DNA from: Rhodopirellula baltica SH 1
GTDB taxonomy: Bacteria; Planctomycetota; Planctomycetia; Pirellulales; Pirellulaceae
Assembly: GCF_000196115.1 (NCBI RefSeq)
Contig: NC_005027.1
Coordinates: 3,720,001 to 3,784,000 of the forward strand
Direction: 5' to 3'
Length of the DNA stretch: 64,000 bases
Position numbers and translations under genes: made by a program. Numbering within the stretch: position 1 is the first letter of the stretch; each line of letters begins with the position of its first letter. Positions 26,126 through 34,556 of the stretch are shown piece by piece. The notes under the pieces are model-generated. The model saw only the letters and a program-made list of their open reading frames with translations. It did not search any database and was not told where the DNA came from.

Positions 26126-26775
26126 ATGAACGCGAATCTAAAATCCAATCGAAATCGCTGGCTCTGGACCGTCATCGGGTCGATCGCTTTTGCAATTTTG
26201 TCCGGCCTCGGAATGTCGAACATGGATTACTACCCCGGGGCGTTCCTCTGGGGACTATCCGCATCGGGCTGGTCCGTCATCGGGTTTCCGATCCTAATGG
26301 CAATTGGATTTGTTTCAACGATGCCGTTCAATTGGTTGGCCGATCGAGGGAAACCACGTTTTGCACTCATCATTGGGGCAGGTGCTATGCCCTCTTCTTC
26401 GGGCTGGAATTGCATCATTCCACGCCATCAGCCCGTGCTTCATGGGCCTTGGGTCAAGAGCTTCCCGCCACCACAACGATTCTCGCTTTGAAACGACACG
26501 ACACGTTCAACGATGGCTTTTTCGTTCACGCTAAACGTTCGATGTCACGAGCTGATATGGAACAAATCGTCAGTGGAGATGAATGGATTCGATCGATCAC
26601 GAGCGACAGGTTTGCGTCACTCTTTCCCGACGACCGCTTTCCACAACTCACCAGTTCCGTCGATGATGAATACGTGAACCAGCTTGCGTTTCGTACTGAT
26701 ACCGCTCAACTGTTCTATGCCCCAGACGAGGATCTTCTGTACGTAACCCGACACTCGCGACGTTCTGAACCATAA
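26126..26775 (+). pseudogene. Hypothetical membrane protein gene with a frameshift near 26390
   Basis: ATG 26126 opens a frame giving two membrane helices (RWLWTVIGSIAFAILSGLGM and GWSVIGFPILMAIGFV) and then RFALIIGAGAM. After about 26390 this frame turns into nonsense-like sequence and stops at 26491, while the next frame over continues sensibly: ALFFGLELHH, TTTILALKRHDTFNDGFFVHAKRSM, DEWIRSITSDRF and a soluble acidic domain ending at 26775. Before the junction that second frame reads as an Arg/His-rich shadow. A single indel in the C/T-run around 26388-26400 would join them into a ~216-residue protein. Decay or sequence error; no slippery heptamer is evident. Confidence 0.55.
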
Positions 26776-27155
26776 TACAGTCAATGATTGCAGCGATCGG
26801 TGCCACCAAAACTCCCCGCTACGATGTGGTGTTCACCTGCAATTCAAATGTTTCCGTTGCGGCTACTTTCGCGACTTTGCGATCAAAGGCGACCGGGGGG
26901 CCGTTAGCAAATGAGTGCGTTCAACAATGTCTCCGTCCACCTTCGATACGCCGAAGCATCAAGCGGTCCCTAAAAGCCGAGCGTGTCACCAGATCAAAAC
27001 CATCGTCTTTGAATAGCGATAGGAGACGAGTCCTCAGGTCGTCTACAGTCGTCGAACAACGCATTTCCTGAATGGAACCAGTTTTCTATGATTTGCTGCG
27101 ATTTAGACTAGGCTACGGTTCGCAAACGGCGAAGTAACCTCCCTAGCTTTCCAGC
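26776..27155. other. Intergenic stretch before the kinase gene
   Basis: No confident gene. A plus frame at 26784-27071 has no recognisable features. On the minus strand a 49-codon frame with an amphipathic segment (DDLRTRLLSLFKDDGFDL) near 26930-27070 could be a gene fragment. The kinase promoter must lie in its right part. Confidence 0.35.
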
Positions 27156-29396
27156 ATGAATCCACTGAAACGGTTGAATCGGTCCCGAAATTCCCGGGTG
27201 CATCCCGATGCCCACATCACGTGGGCTTCGCGGAGCATTTCCGCAACGGTCACCCGAACCGGTCTGTACCTTCAAAAGCAGCTTTGGATCTGGCCAATCG
27301 TTGCCGTCGTCGTGCTGTCGACCATTGGCTATTTCATGGGCAATGCGATTGAATCAACGATCAAGGGCAACGTCAGCTCGGGGATGCAGACGCTGGTCGA
27401 TCTGGAAGCTGAAATGCTGACCAAGTGGTTCAGCGTTCAAGAATCCGCGGCCGAGGCGTTGGCGAACGACGCCACCGTGCGACGAACGGTGTACCAGTTG
27501 TTCCAGACGGAGCAACCTGCTTCGTCCCCAGCATCGCCCGATGACCCACACAAAGAACTGGCGGCCGAGTTGGGCCCCGCGATGTCGGCTCACGACTTCG
27601 ATAGCTATCTGTTGATCGACAAGTCCAAACGAATCGTCTCGGCAACCCACGCCGCTTTGGTCGGTGAGCAAGGGATTTCGGAATACGAACCATTCATTGA
27701 TCGTGCACTGGCAGGCGAAGCGTTCGTCTCCCCTCCGTTCCCCAGCGTCGTGATGATGAAGGACGCGGATGGACGATCCCGAATGGGCGTTCCAACCATG
27801 TATGTCTGCGCCCCGATTCGCGATCCATCCTTTCAGGTCGTGGGAGTTCTTGCACTGCAGATTCGTCCCGAACGCGAGTTCATTCCGATCCTTCAGCTTG
27901 GCCGGACGGGTGAATCGGGTGAAACCTATGCCTTCAATGAAGACGGCATCATGATCAGCAACAGCCGCTTCGACGAAGAGCTCATCTTGATGGGTCTGTT
28001 GCCAGACCAACCCCATTCGCATTCCATTTTGCAGATGTCCGTGCGAGACCCCGGTGTTGACATGACGCGAGGTTTTCGCCCCAACCGTCGACGGTCTCAG
28101 TTGCCGCTGACAACCATGGCAGCCGATGCAATCGCAGGTAATTCTGGCCTGAATGTGGACGGCTATCGAGACTACCGCGGAAAGAACGTGATCGGTGCTT
28201 GGCGATGGTTGCCCAAGTATCAAATGGGCGTTGCGATTGAAGTCGATGCAGACCAAGCGTTTCGTCCGATTGTGATCTTGCAGCGAACGTTCTTGACGAT
28301 CTTCATCCTATTGATGTTGTGCGCCATTGTGATTTTCGCGTTCACCCTGATCGTCGCGCGACTGCAACGTCAATCGCGGGAAGCGGTGATCGAAGCCCAG
28401 CAACTTGGCCAATACACGTTGGACCAAAAGCTTGGCGAGGGCGCGATGGGCGTTGTCTACAAAGGGCACCATTCGATGCTGCGGCGTCCCACCGCGATCA
28501 AGCTTTTGCATGCTGACAAAGTGAATGACACTTCGATCGCTCGGTTCGAACGAGAAGTACAGATCACGTGCCAGTTGAACCACTCCAATACGATCGCGAT
28601 TTACGACTACGGTCGCACGCCCGAGGGAGTGTTCTACTATGCGATGGAATACTTAGACGGCATCGACCTTCAAGACCTCGTCAACAAGTATGGGACTCAG
28701 TCTGAGGCCCGAGTGATACACATTCTGCTTCAGATTTGCGGGTCTCTGTTCGAAGCTCATTCTCAAGGCCTGGTCCATCGCGACATCAAACCCGCCAATG
28801 TGATGTTGAATCGCCGCGGTTGTGAACCTGATGTTGTGAAGGTCCTGGACTTTGGTTTGGTCAAAGCCGTTGACCGCACTGAAGGATCGCCCGCGAACGA
28901 GGGGAGTTCGATGTCGGGAACGCCGTTGTACATGTCGCCAGAGTCCATCCAGGCACCGATGACCGTTGACGCTTGCAGCGACATCTACGCCGTCGGTGCC
29001 GTCGGCTACTTCCTGCTGACGGGCAAACCTGTGTTCGAAGCGGCCAATTTGGTCGATTTGTGCCAAAAACACATCGAAGAATCGCCAGTCCCTCCGTCCA
29101 AACGCGGCAACGTCAAAGTATCCAGTCAACTCGAAGACGCGATCATGGGATGCCTGGAGAAGTCACGGGCAAAGCGGCCACAAACCGCACGTGACCTTGG
29201 AATCCTCATCTCCAAATGTGCGGCCGCGAGCGATTGGACGATCGAAGAGGCCGATCGATGGTGGGGGCGACACGAACGCGGGTCAGAGAACAGAGACTCC
29301 ACCACATCGACAGCTGGATCGTCGTCCACTGAGTCGGCTGCGATGGATGCCACAATGGACCAATCATTCAACGAGTCACCAAACGACAGCGACTAG
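27156..29396 (+). CDS. Membrane Ser/Thr protein kinase with extracytoplasmic Cache-type sensor
   Basis: A 746-residue Hanks-type kinase. Order: short basic cytoplasmic N-terminus, membrane helix at ~46-66 (IWPIVAVVVLSTIGYFMG), extracytoplasmic region ~67-370 with double-Cache/PDC features (LADLEAEMLTKW-like helix, GEAFVSPPFPSV, FQVVGVLALQIRPEREF, GRTGESGETYAFNEDGIMI), second helix ~372-398, then the kinase. Kinase motifs: LGEGAMGVVYKG (~425), AIKLL Lys, HRDIKPANVM (~540), DFGLV (~565), SPES activation segment (~595). The tail is Ser/Thr-rich and disordered. Unusually the sensor is N-terminal like a chemoreceptor or histidine kinase, so external ligand sensing is likely linked directly to Ser/Thr phosphorylation. 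Partners are not visible nearby. Confidence 0.94.
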   Translation: MNPLKRLNRSRNSRVHPDAHITWASRSISATVTRTGLYLQKQLWIWPIVAVVVLSTIGYFMGNAIESTIKGNVSSGMQTLVDLEAEMLTKWFSVQESAAEALANDATVRRTVYQLFQTEQPASSPASPDDPHKELAAELGPAMSAHDFDSYLLIDKSKRIVSATHAALVGEQGISEYEPFIDRALAGEAFVSPPFPSVVMMKDADGRSRMGVPTMYVCAPIRDPSFQVVGVLALQIRPEREFIPILQLGRTGESGETYAFNEDGIMISNSRFDEELILMGLLPDQPHSHSILQMSVRDPGVDMTRGFRPNRRRSQLPLTTMAADAIAGNSGLNVDGYRDYRGKNVIGAWRWLPKYQMGVAIEVDADQAFRPIVILQRTFLTIFILLMLCAIVIFAFTLIVARLQRQSREAVIEAQQLGQYTLDQKLGEGAMGVVYKGHHSMLRRPTAIKLLHADKVNDTSIARFEREVQITCQLNHSNTIAIYDYGRTPEGVFYYAMEYLDGIDLQDLVNKYGTQSEARVIHILLQICGSLFEAHSQGLVHRDIKPANVMLNRRGCEPDVVKVLDFGLVKAVDRTEGSPANEGSSMSGTPLYMSPESIQAPMTVDACSDIYAVGAVGYFLLTGKPVFEAANLVDLCQKHIEESPVPPSKRGNVKVSSQLEDAIMGCLEKSRAKRPQTARDLGILISKCAAASDWTIEEADRWWGRHERGSENRDSTTSTAGSSSTESAAMDATMDQSFNESPNDSD

Positions 29397-29481
29397 TAGT
29401 TAAGATCCCACTGGAACGGCGGTGAATGGACGCCGGTGGTAGTAGGACAGACCGGGGCAGTGGGTCGCTGAGAGTCGCCGG

Positions 29482-31161
29482 TCAGTTCGTTGGTGCCTTT
29501 AAGCTCTTCAAAAACACATCCAGTAATCGTTTCTGTCCATCGCCCAACCTCACATAATTTCGCATGGATTGTGACGCTTCTCCACCATGCCACAAAATCG
29601 CATCCGTCAACGTTTTGGCTCGGCCATCGTGAAGGTAGGGTGCCGAATCAGCGACTCCCCATAGCGGCGGAGTCTTCCATTCCCGCTGCATCGCATCCCA
29701 TGTGGATTGATACCGAAGTTTGAGGTCAAGTTCGCTGATTTCGCCACGAGGAAATTGTGGCTGATCTGGATAGGCCAAAGGAACGACCATGGGTGTTCCC
29801 ACTAAAACGTCAGAGCTTCGCCCACGCGATTTGGATCGCCTGCGATTTCCCGGCGGCCCGTCGCGATCCCGATACAGCTGGCCATTCGCGTCTAGTGCAG
29901 CACCTCGGCCATGTCGTGCGGAATACACACTGGTCGCTTCGGCGAAGGAAGGGCTGCCCACTCGGAAAACAGACGCGGGAGACGGATCCTGCAGGCCAGC
30001 TCCCATGTCATGCAACAACAGGTCGCTGTAGATTCCTCTTGCCGGTTGCAAGTCTTCGATGTGACAGGCTACGCATCCAATCGAACTGAAGACCTTCTCA
30101 CCGCGGCGAACCTGCTTGCGTTCTTCCAACGATAACGATTGTCTTTGCGGGGCGGGCAATCCAGCAACGTAGCTCGTTAGATCTGCCACTTCTCGCGGCG
30201 AAATATCCGCGGCGTAGCTGACGTAGCGAGGATCAGCCGGATCGCCGGCTTGCATAGCCGTGTCGCTCACGTTGAGTCCTAACTCCGTCGCGCAGGCTCC
30301 CGCAACAAAATCAGACAGCGTGCGGACCTGACCTCGCCAACCATACTTGCCGGCAACTTGTCCCGAGATCACACCTCTAGACGACCGATTCTGCGACTGC
30401 GCCAGCGCAATCAACCGATTCAATGGAACCAACTCGATCAGCCCCATTCCATACAGCGGTGTTGAGTTTCGTTGACTGAGGTAATAGTCGAGTGTCTCGT
30501 AACGACCGGCTATCACCGGTTGGCCCGCAATCGCGGCGACGTTCCGTTCTTGAGGGCTGAACCACTCTGGATGCAGACCATCAGGCACGCCCGACGCCAA
30601 ACGCTGGCGGATGATTTGATATCCAGGACGAGTGGAAGCATCGTGAACGACAGCGGTGAACGACAGGGTGTTGCCTGACACCAGTCCTGGAAAGAAATCC
30701 ATCACAGCCCCCTTCGTTCCGCCACGACCTTCATAACCAACCGGCTCTTCAAAGAATAGTGACCGCGGATCCGCTGTGATAAGAGTCACGTTGTGATCCA
30801 CGTCCGATGCACCGCCGCCCGGGTGACACGACACGCAAGACTTCGCGTTGTGCATGGGTCCCAAACCATCGGCGATGAGAGGCTGTTTCTCGTCAACGCG
30901 GACGAACGGCACGATTCCGCCTTCGCCTCGATGCGGTCGACGGTGGCCGCGTCTCATCTCTCCATCTCGATCTCGCCTTGGTCGCAACGACCTCGGGGCC
31001 GCCGTCTCAAATTCGGCGAAGGTTTGTGGCCGGTCCACGAACTCCCATTCTCGTTCAAACAATTCGCGTCCGGCGATCGCGTCCTCTGCCATTCCTTTAC
31101 GAGTTGCGAGCAACGCCAAAACTAGGCCCGCCACCAATCCGAACCGATGGTGAAACCCCAT
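29482..31161 (-). CDS. DUF1111 di-haem thiol-oxidoreductase-like cytochrome
   Basis: A 559-residue exported c-type cytochrome related to di-haem peroxidases (DUF1111). Signal peptide FGLVAGLVLALLATRKGMA; CVSCH near residue 107 and CVACH near residue 362 are the haem sites; TPPLWGVADSAPYLHDGRAKTLTDAILWHGGEA at the C-terminus is the peroxidase-like motif with its conserved His. An R/D-rich low-complexity insert (DRDGEMRRGHRRPHRG, residues ~60-80) and a second (NRRRSKSRGRSS) are unusual. ATG 31161 is chosen because AAGGAG lies 6 bases upstream, one of the best ribosome sites in the window. Expected in the periplasm-like space. Confidence 0.92.
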   Translation of the reverse strand: MGFHHRFGLVAGLVLALLATRKGMAEDAIAGRELFEREWEFVDRPQTFAEFETAAPRSLRPRRDRDGEMRRGHRRPHRGEGGIVPFVRVDEKQPLIADGLGPMHNAKSCVSCHPGGGASDVDHNVTLITADPRSLFFEEPVGYEGRGGTKGAVMDFFPGLVSGNTLSFTAVVHDASTRPGYQIIRQRLASGVPDGLHPEWFSPQERNVAAIAGQPVIAGRYETLDYYLSQRNSTPLYGMGLIELVPLNRLIALAQSQNRSSRGVISGQVAGKYGWRGQVRTLSDFVAGACATELGLNVSDTAMQAGDPADPRYVSYAADISPREVADLTSYVAGLPAPQRQSLSLEERKQVRRGEKVFSSIGCVACHIEDLQPARGIYSDLLLHDMGAGLQDPSPASVFRVGSPSFAEATSVYSARHGRGAALDANGQLYRDRDGPPGNRRRSKSRGRSSDVLVGTPMVVPLAYPDQPQFPRGEISELDLKLRYQSTWDAMQREWKTPPLWGVADSAPYLHDGRAKTLTDAILWHGGEASQSMRNYVRLGDGQKRLLDVFLKSLKAPTN

Positions 31162-31303
31162 GAAACGCTCCTTCAAGAAAGTTGGGAAAGCGAGATCTGA
31201 ACAGCGACAAAACAATTCCCTCCTTAAGAAGGACGAATGCCGAACATGTTTGTCACGTTCCCGAAGAAGCCTCCTTCTCTATCCGCATTTTTGTGATGCC
31301 ATT

Positions 31304-31696
31304 GTGACGCCCGATCCCCTTCATGATGCGAACAAGCGTCAAGTCACACTCGTTCATCATCGAACACCAACATGGAAAGATGCCAGGAAACGTCGCTTCC
31401 ACAACCGTCGTCGCCTGTTCATCCAAAACCTTGAAAACCGCCGTGCACTAGCCGGCTGCATGGGTGTGGAAGCGGCCACCGACGATCTCATCACCGAAGA
31501 AGTCGCAGAAGTCCACTACAACGATTGCGGCCGCAGCGGCAAAGGCACATGGCGTTTCCACAATTGCGAGCCACCTTCTTTTTCCAAGCTGATGGCGGGC
31601 GGGCGATATGGATCAGACATTCATCAGGCGATCCGGATCAAGGACCGAAGCGACGCTGCTGCGACGCACCGCCAGACCATCACGACACTTTGCTAA
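31304..31696 (+). CDS. Short exported-type protein with planctomycete LExR N-terminal motif
   Basis: A 130-residue frame from GTG 31304 (the frame is open back to ATG 31160). The basic stretch RKRRFHNRRRLFIQNLENRRALAG matches the R-R-L-x-x-E-x-L-E-x-R-x-L-A motif found at the N-terminus of many planctomycete secreted proteins; after it the mature part is ~90 residues with Cys/Gly (HYNDCGRSGKGTWRFHNC). If started at 31160 the ATG would overlap the divergent DUF1111 ATG in a shared CATG, which I consider less likely. The 3' end overlaps the converging 31693 gene by 4 bases. Function unknown. Confidence 0.5.
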   Translation: MTPDPLHDANKRQVTLVHHRTPTWKDARKRRFHNRRRLFIQNLENRRALAGCMGVEAATDDLITEEVAEVHYNDCGRSGKGTWRFHNCEPPSFSKLMAGGRYGSDIHQAIRIKDRSDAAATHRQTITTLC

Positions 31697-32190
31697 GACT
31701 GAGAGCGACGGCCGCGTAGCCGAGAGATGACCGATGGAAGCTTTGCTGCGAGCGATCTTCGCTGAGGTGGGTCAGGACGGTCTTCGAATGGTACCGGATC
31801 GGTGATCAATTCCTGATTCGAGTCCGGTTGATGCGTGACAAGATAAAACGGTTGTTCAGCCACGATCTCGCGACCGTCTGCCAAGAACACTCGCACGCGA
31901 ATTTTCCAGTGGATTTGCATCAGGTGGCCCTGATAGCTGAGCGGCGAGGCCGGCAGCACACACTGGATTTCGTGACGATCGTTCAGCGGGAGTCGCTCAA
32001 GGTCCGAGCGGTCGTATCGCTGGAAATGGTGGACCCCGAGGTCCTCGTCGCCTTTACCCTCAGTGTGCCAGAGCACAGAGATTTCAACGCTTTGCAATTC
32101 TTCGAGCTCGACCCGACTGATTCGCCAGCCCGCCTTCAGCTGGCAGCCGGCCGCATACGATCCGTCATCACGACAGACCGACACATTCAC
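31693..32190 (-). CDS. Hypothetical arrestin-like/beta-sandwich protein
   Basis: A GTG at 32188-32190 overlaps the stop of the upstream 386-residue gene (GTGA), a standard coupling arrangement, and gives 165 residues; the frame is open further to 32295. The sequence alternates beta-strands (VELEELQSVEISVLWHTEG, HEIQCVLPASPLSYQG, IHWKIRVRVFLADGREIVAEQPFYLV), resembling the arrestin/SpoOM-like sandwich by pattern: LSYQG..xxIxWxIRVRV. The last 40 residues are basic and disordered. It shares this strand pattern with the C-terminal half of its upstream partner. Function unknown. Confidence 0.7.
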   Translation of the reverse strand: MNVSVCRDDGSYAAGCQLKAGWRISRVELEELQSVEISVLWHTEGKGDEDLGVHHFQRYDRSDLERLPLNDRHEIQCVLPASPLSYQGHLMQIHWKIRVRVFLADGREIVAEQPFYLVTHQPDSNQELITDPVPFEDRPDPPQRRSLAAKLPSVISRLRGRRSQS

Positions 32191-33347
32191 CGCGGGCTGT
32201 CGGGGGGCGACATGAGCGGCGGATGGACGAGCAGCGGGAAACTTCGGCAGAACGATGGCCACGGACGGGACTCTCCGGAAACTAGCAGTCGCCACCTGAC
32301 GACGTTGTTGGTTGCAGCAAATGAATGCATCACGTTTTCAGGCAGCTCGAATGACAATTGTTGCTCCCAGGGCCCGCGGGGGTCAACACGGACCGTTTTT
32401 TCCTTCAGCAATTCTTGCCGCAGTGCCACATGATGATCACTACGAACATCCGTGCCCTGGCGGAAAAACGACTCTTCTTCACAAACCAATTCGATTTTCA
32501 GCCATTTTAGGTGCATCTTGCCCATTTGCGAGACAAACAGCTCGTACTGCCCACCAGGCTGCAGCGGGTGGTCACTGATCTCCACCACCGTCGCACCGAC
32601 CCCGGCGACTTGCCGGACCTGCTTCAAAAACACCCGCAAGGACCAAACCGCAACGCATGAAAACGGCACCATCAGCACCGCCAAAATGGGCCGCGGCATG
32701 TCATACCACCAACCGGATACAACCACCGCCAACAGCACCAAACACAGGCAATTCCAGCCCAATGCGAGTGCTGCCGAACCAAACACGCTCATCCGCCCGG
32801 TCGAGATCGAAGCCAACCGAAAGCGAAGCCGCTCACCGGGACTCTCATTCATTCCTTGGCGACGAGGAACCGTCGGTAATTCGGGAAATTCCTGGGGATC
32901 GAATTCCGGTTCGAACGATTGCGAAGACTCTTCCGCCGCTGAATCTCGTCCGGCCAACGATCGAGTCTCGTCGATGGCCCGTTTCCGACTGGCTGAAATA
33001 CGCTCTTGGCTGAATCCAAGATGCAGCAATCGGTAGCCAAGCCCGAACACTCCGGACGCGATGGAAGCAACCGAAACGACCGCAACCATCCATCGCCCCC
33101 ATCTTCCGCCACCCTGAGTCAGGTTGGATTCCAGAACCCGACGGGCCTCCTCAGGAAGATCAATGCCGATCCGAGACATCATCGCAGACGAGACGATGAC
33201 CAATGCCAGCGCAAAAACGCCCAGCAAAATCAATCCAAGGTAGAAAGCGAGTTCACCCAGAATTCCACGCGTGGCCCCGGTTCGCGAACGGCGTCCCCGT
33301 TTCTTACTCCAGGGACGCAGAAGCGTTCTCGACCAGGATCGTCTCAC
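32187..33347 (-). CDS. Hypothetical membrane protein with C-terminal beta-sandwich
   Basis: A 386-residue protein with four predicted membrane helices in two pairs: ELAFYLGLILLGVFALALVIVSSAM and WMVAVVSVASIASGVFGLGY near the N-terminus, then an acidic linker (EPEFDPQEFPELP) and ALGWNCLCLVLLAVVVSGWW and ILAVLMVPFSCVAVWSLRVF. The C-terminal ~150 residues (EISDHPLQPGGQYELFVSQ, LKIELVCEE, RQELLKEKTV, QLSFELPEN, VVRWRLLV) are beta-rich and arrestin-like. The arrangement helices-helices-sandwich resembles DUF3592-type proteins. The gene is translationally coupled to the 31693 gene, which suggests a two-subunit membrane assembly. Confidence 0.75.
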   Translation of the reverse strand: MRRSWSRTLLRPWSKKRGRRSRTGATRGILGELAFYLGLILLGVFALALVIVSSAMMSRIGIDLPEEARRVLESNLTQGGGRWGRWMVAVVSVASIASGVFGLGYRLLHLGFSQERISASRKRAIDETRSLAGRDSAAEESSQSFEPEFDPQEFPELPTVPRRQGMNESPGERLRFRLASISTGRMSVFGSAALALGWNCLCLVLLAVVVSGWWYDMPRPILAVLMVPFSCVAVWSLRVFLKQVRQVAGVGATVVEISDHPLQPGGQYELFVSQMGKMHLKWLKIELVCEEESFFRQGTDVRSDHHVALRQELLKEKTVRVDPRGPWEQQLSFELPENVMHSFAATNNVVRWRLLVSGESRPWPSFCRSFPLLVHPPLMSPPDSPR

Positions 33348-33365
33348 AAAGGACTACCGTAGCAA

Positions 33366-33644
33366 TCAGTTGGCGGTCGAAACGGCCTGACGGCCTGGGC
33401 GATAGAACCCAAGTTGCTCGAGAGCGTCGTAGACTTCTTCGAGAGTCTTTTCGCCAAAGTTGCTGATTTTCAGCAAACGTCGAGGCGTCGCGTTGAGAAG
33501 GTCACGAACGGTCAAAATACCGGTCTCTTCCAGGCAGTTTGTCGTTCGAACAGTCAAACCCATTTCCGCGATGCTCAGATCGAGACGTTCACGGCGCAGT
33601 CGGGCTTCTTCCTCAGCCTTGCTCAATGGAATGCGGGTCTTCAT
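33366..33644 (-). CDS. Free-standing RNA polymerase alpha C-terminal domain protein
   Basis: A 92-residue protein consisting of a 20-residue charged helix (SKAEEEARLRRERL) followed by an alpha-CTD helix-hairpin-helix fold (residues ~22-85). LTVRTTNCL aligns with the E. coli LTVRSANCL segment, so the DNA-contacting Arg265, Asn268 and Cys269 equivalents are Arg33, Asn36 and Cys37; NFGEKTL keeps the Gly296 and Lys298 equivalents (Gly64, Lys66). No alpha N-terminal domain is present. By knowledge of the fold it could bind UP-element DNA or sigma/activator surfaces without being tethered to polymerase. The true rpoA is not in this window. Not linked to an obvious operon; lipoate ligase and its neighbour 33347 lie on either side. 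Confidence 0.85.
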   Translation of the reverse strand: MKTRIPLSKAEEEARLRRERLDLSIAEMGLTVRTTNCLEETGILTVRDLLNATPRRLLKISNFGEKTLEEVYDALEQLGFYRPGRQAVSTAN

Positions 33645-33782
33645 GAGAATCCTTTCACGAAAGGGTGCAATGGCGACAAAAAATGTGCAGATCGTCTTGT
33701 AAAGATAACCAATTCATACGCCCTGACAATGGCAACGTCTCGCAATCTTGGACACTCTTTCCACGACGGGCCGCGGCGTCGA

Positions 33783-34556
33783 TCAACGTCGAACGTGCCA
33801 TTCTGCGGTGCCATAACGTGTCTTTAACAATTCGTCGGTGGCTTCCTCGATGGATCGAACCACCGACGAGTCAGGAGTGGACAACGCACCGAATTGCTTG
33901 GCCAAATCCGAAGTCAGCTGAGAAACGTCGACGTCGATGTTTCCGATGAATTCGCGGTGACTTCTTTGCTCACGATAGTCCGGTTGTCTCGGTGCAAATT
34001 CCAGACACGACTGGATCAGATCCAGATCGGAATCGACCAAGACGGTGCCATGATAAAGCAGGTGATGCCGCGCCACACGCAGGCTGTTGCCTGAGAATTT
34101 TCGGTTTTCAAACGTCAGGTCGCAGATTCCCTTTCGTTCCGCGTTTGGCAACTGCGTCTGGACCGCCGCGAGAACGTGTTGCATCACATAATCGTGCGCA
34201 ACGTCGATTTTGCGTATTGATGTTTCGTCGAGCAACCGAAGCACAACGCTGTACATCCAACACCCTGGTCCGCCAACCACCGAAGCGCCTCCGGTGCAAC
34301 GTCGCAGCACCTCGATTCGATGCTCCTGACACCACGGGCGGTTCACTTCGTCATTGATCTTGGAACTGCGCCCCAAAACGACGGTCGGCTGATCAAACTG
34401 CCACATCCGCAACGATTCAGTATCAATCGTCGTGGACTCATTGTCGCCGACGACTTCGTCCGCCCACTGCAGCATCGCCTCATCGCGTGCGAGTTGCCTG
34501 CGGGCGAGGATCGATGGATCTTCGGCAGGGTCGTTTTCAAAGTTCAACAACTGCAT
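33783..34556 (-). CDS. Lipoate-protein ligase A family protein
   Basis: A 257-residue BPL/LplA/LipB-fold protein that transfers lipoate or a related acyl group to lipoyl domains. Landmarks: DEAMLQWAD, the Gly/Arg motif VVLGRSS, RRCTGGASVVGGPGCWMYSV (lipoyl-binding RRxxGGxxVxxGPGxxxYS), KGICDLTFENRKFSGNSLR and HHLLYHGTVLVDSDL with its Lys-equivalent region. The conserved NRKFSGNS Lys needed for acyl transfer is present. The 5' end overlaps the 3' end of the upstream permease gene by 20 bases, so they are likely cotranscribed. It could be LplA or an octanoyltransferase (LipM-like); sequence alone does not decide. Confidence 0.88.
   Translation of the reverse strand: MQLLNFENDPAEDPSILARRQLARDEAMLQWADEVVGDNESTTIDTESLRMWQFDQPTVVLGRSSKINDEVNRPWCQEHRIEVLRRCTGGASVVGGPGCWMYSVVLRLLDETSIRKIDVAHDYVMQHVLAAVQTQLPNAERKGICDLTFENRKFSGNSLRVARHHLLYHGTVLVDSDLDLIQSCLEFAPRQPDYREQRSHREFIGNIDVDVSQLTSDLAKQFGALSTPDSSVVRSIEEATDELLKTRYGTAEWHVRR

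Noticed and set aside
23556-27155. Integron cassette array
   Set aside because: Small plus-strand genes suggested cassettes, and one RYYYAAC-like site exists at 24027, but no matching GTTRRRY partners, imperfect hairpins of attC type, or integrase were found.
27354-28256. 300-codon minus-strand frame
   Set aside because: Antisense of the kinase sensor region; shadow composition.
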